Positions 5,258-5,713 of a stretch of DNA of 5,713 nt are shown one piece after another. The stretch is taken from assembly GCA_004144935.1 (NCBI GenBank), contig SDZP01000230.1, positions 1 through 5,713 on the forward strand. Reading direction: 5' to 3'. The notes beneath the pieces were generated by a model that was given only the letters and a program-made list of their open reading frames with translations, was not told the origin of the DNA and did no database searches. The translations under genes were made by a program, and so were the position numbers. Within the stretch, counting starts at the first letter, position 1. Each line of letters starts with the position of its first letter. The DNA comes from Caulobacteraceae bacterium. GTDB lineage: Bacteria > Pseudomonadota > Alphaproteobacteria > Caulobacterales > Caulobacteraceae.

Positions 5258-5284
5258 TTGTTTCCCACCCATCCGTGCTAAAAT
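5258..5284 (+). promoter_or_regulatory. Candidate housekeeping sigma promoter for the membrane protein gene
   Basis: TTGTTTC (5258-5264) and GCTAAAAT (5277-5284) are separated by 12 bases. This fits the Caulobacter-type sigma-73 pattern TTGACGS-N10-14-GCTANAWC with seven of eight positions in the -10 box. A transcript starting near 5291 would have a leader of about 60 bases before the ATG at 5351. It lies in the least GC-rich part of the window, as expected for a promoter. Confidence 0.5.
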
Positions 5285-5350
5285 ACCCCGCAGCTTCGCG
5301 ACTTGACCGCCGCCGACGGCGCATCCACCGTCCGGCCACGGGGAGGGGCC

Positions 5351-5713
5351 ATGATCCAGCGCTTGATGACGTCCAGCCCCGTTCACATGGCCTTCGGCTT
5401 CCTGCTGATGGGCGGCTGGGCCCTGTTCGCCAACCGCGCCCACGGCCTGGACAAGGCCTGGCTGCCGGCCCTCGCCCAGGGCGTGATCAGCGCCCTGCTC
5501 ACCGGCGTCATCAAGCGGGCGCTGGAGGCCATGGACGGCCGCGTCCCCGGCCCGCTGGCCTTCCTGCTGCCGCCGATGGCCACGGCGCTGGCCGTGCTGG
5601 CCACCCTGGTCACGGTCCACAGCCTGATCGGCACGCCGGAACGGGTCGCCACCATCGCCTTTCCGTGGAGCCTCTCGACGCTCTACGCCTTCATCTACAA
5701 CGCGGCGCTGATC
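5351..5713 (+). CDS. Conserved hydrophobic membrane protein of unknown function, 3'-truncated by window edge
   Basis: The frame from ATG 5351 stays open for 121 codons to the window end with no stop, and its codons have the strong G/C third-position bias of the other genes. A GGGAG(GGG) ribosome site (5341-5348) lies just ahead. Hydrophobic stretches at about 10-27 (with GGWALFANR following), 37-55, 68-94 and 99-121 suggest four membrane helices. Conserved-looking features are WALFANRAHGL (23-33), QGVISALLTGVIKRALE (43-59) and the LYAFIYNAAL end (111-120). I recall similar uncharacterised alphaproteobacterial membrane proteins of about this length, so the end is probably near, but I cannot name a function. 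A GtrA-like fold is possible by size and helix number only. It is divergent from the kinase gene and probably driven by the promoter at 5258-5284. Confidence 0.8.
   Translation, partial: MIQRLMTSSPVHMAFGFLLMGGWALFANRAHGLDKAWLPALAQGVISALLTGVIKRALEAMDGRVPGPLAFLLPPMATALAVLATLVTVHSLIGTPERVATIAFPWSLSTLYAFIYNAALI

Overview
The window is very GC-rich, with almost every coding third position G or C. Gene families, codon use, intergenic palindromic repeats and a GCTAAAAT-type -10 box together suggest an alphaproteobacterium, most likely of the Caulobacterales (Caulobacter, Phenylobacterium or Brevundimonas type). This is inferred from style, not from a marker gene. The content is mostly chromosomal housekeeping and conserved accessory genes. 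I see no transposase, integrase, phage gene, CRISPR array, tRNA or rRNA.

Left part (1-1030, + strand): the 3' end of a VOC-fold (glyoxalase/dioxygenase superfamily) gene, then a 212-bp gap with a possible ten-codon leader ORF whose stop abuts a perfect hairpin, then a gene for a YjhX/TopAI-family protein (topoisomerase I inhibitor family, formerly UPF0386). No YjhQ-type GNAT antitoxin is beside it. A composite palindromic repeat fills the gap between this gene and the convergent rsmD.

Middle part (1031-4282): rsmD (16S rRNA G966 N2-methyltransferase, - strand) is divergent from a CPBP/CAAX-like intramembrane protease gene (+ strand). The protease gene overlaps tail-to-tail by 98 nt with a two-gene - strand operon, cdsA-plsC, whose stop and start codons share one base. 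PlsC makes phosphatidic acid and CdsA converts it to CDP-diacylglycerol, so the pair encodes successive steps of phospholipid synthesis. The CdsA resembles the YnbB-type paralogue more than the classic essential CdsA.

Right part (4283-5713): a second copy of the composite repeat, a small P-loop kinase gene (- strand), a third repeat copy, an AT-richer gap with a good promoter candidate, and the 5' part of a gene for a hydrophobic, probably four-helix membrane protein that runs off the window.

The points most worth a second look are the leader-ORF-plus-hairpin layout upstream of the orphan yjhX homologue, the three-copy repeat family with palindromic ends, and the compact YnbB-type cdsA-plsC operon. 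I do not see convincing evidence for a wholly new multi-gene system.
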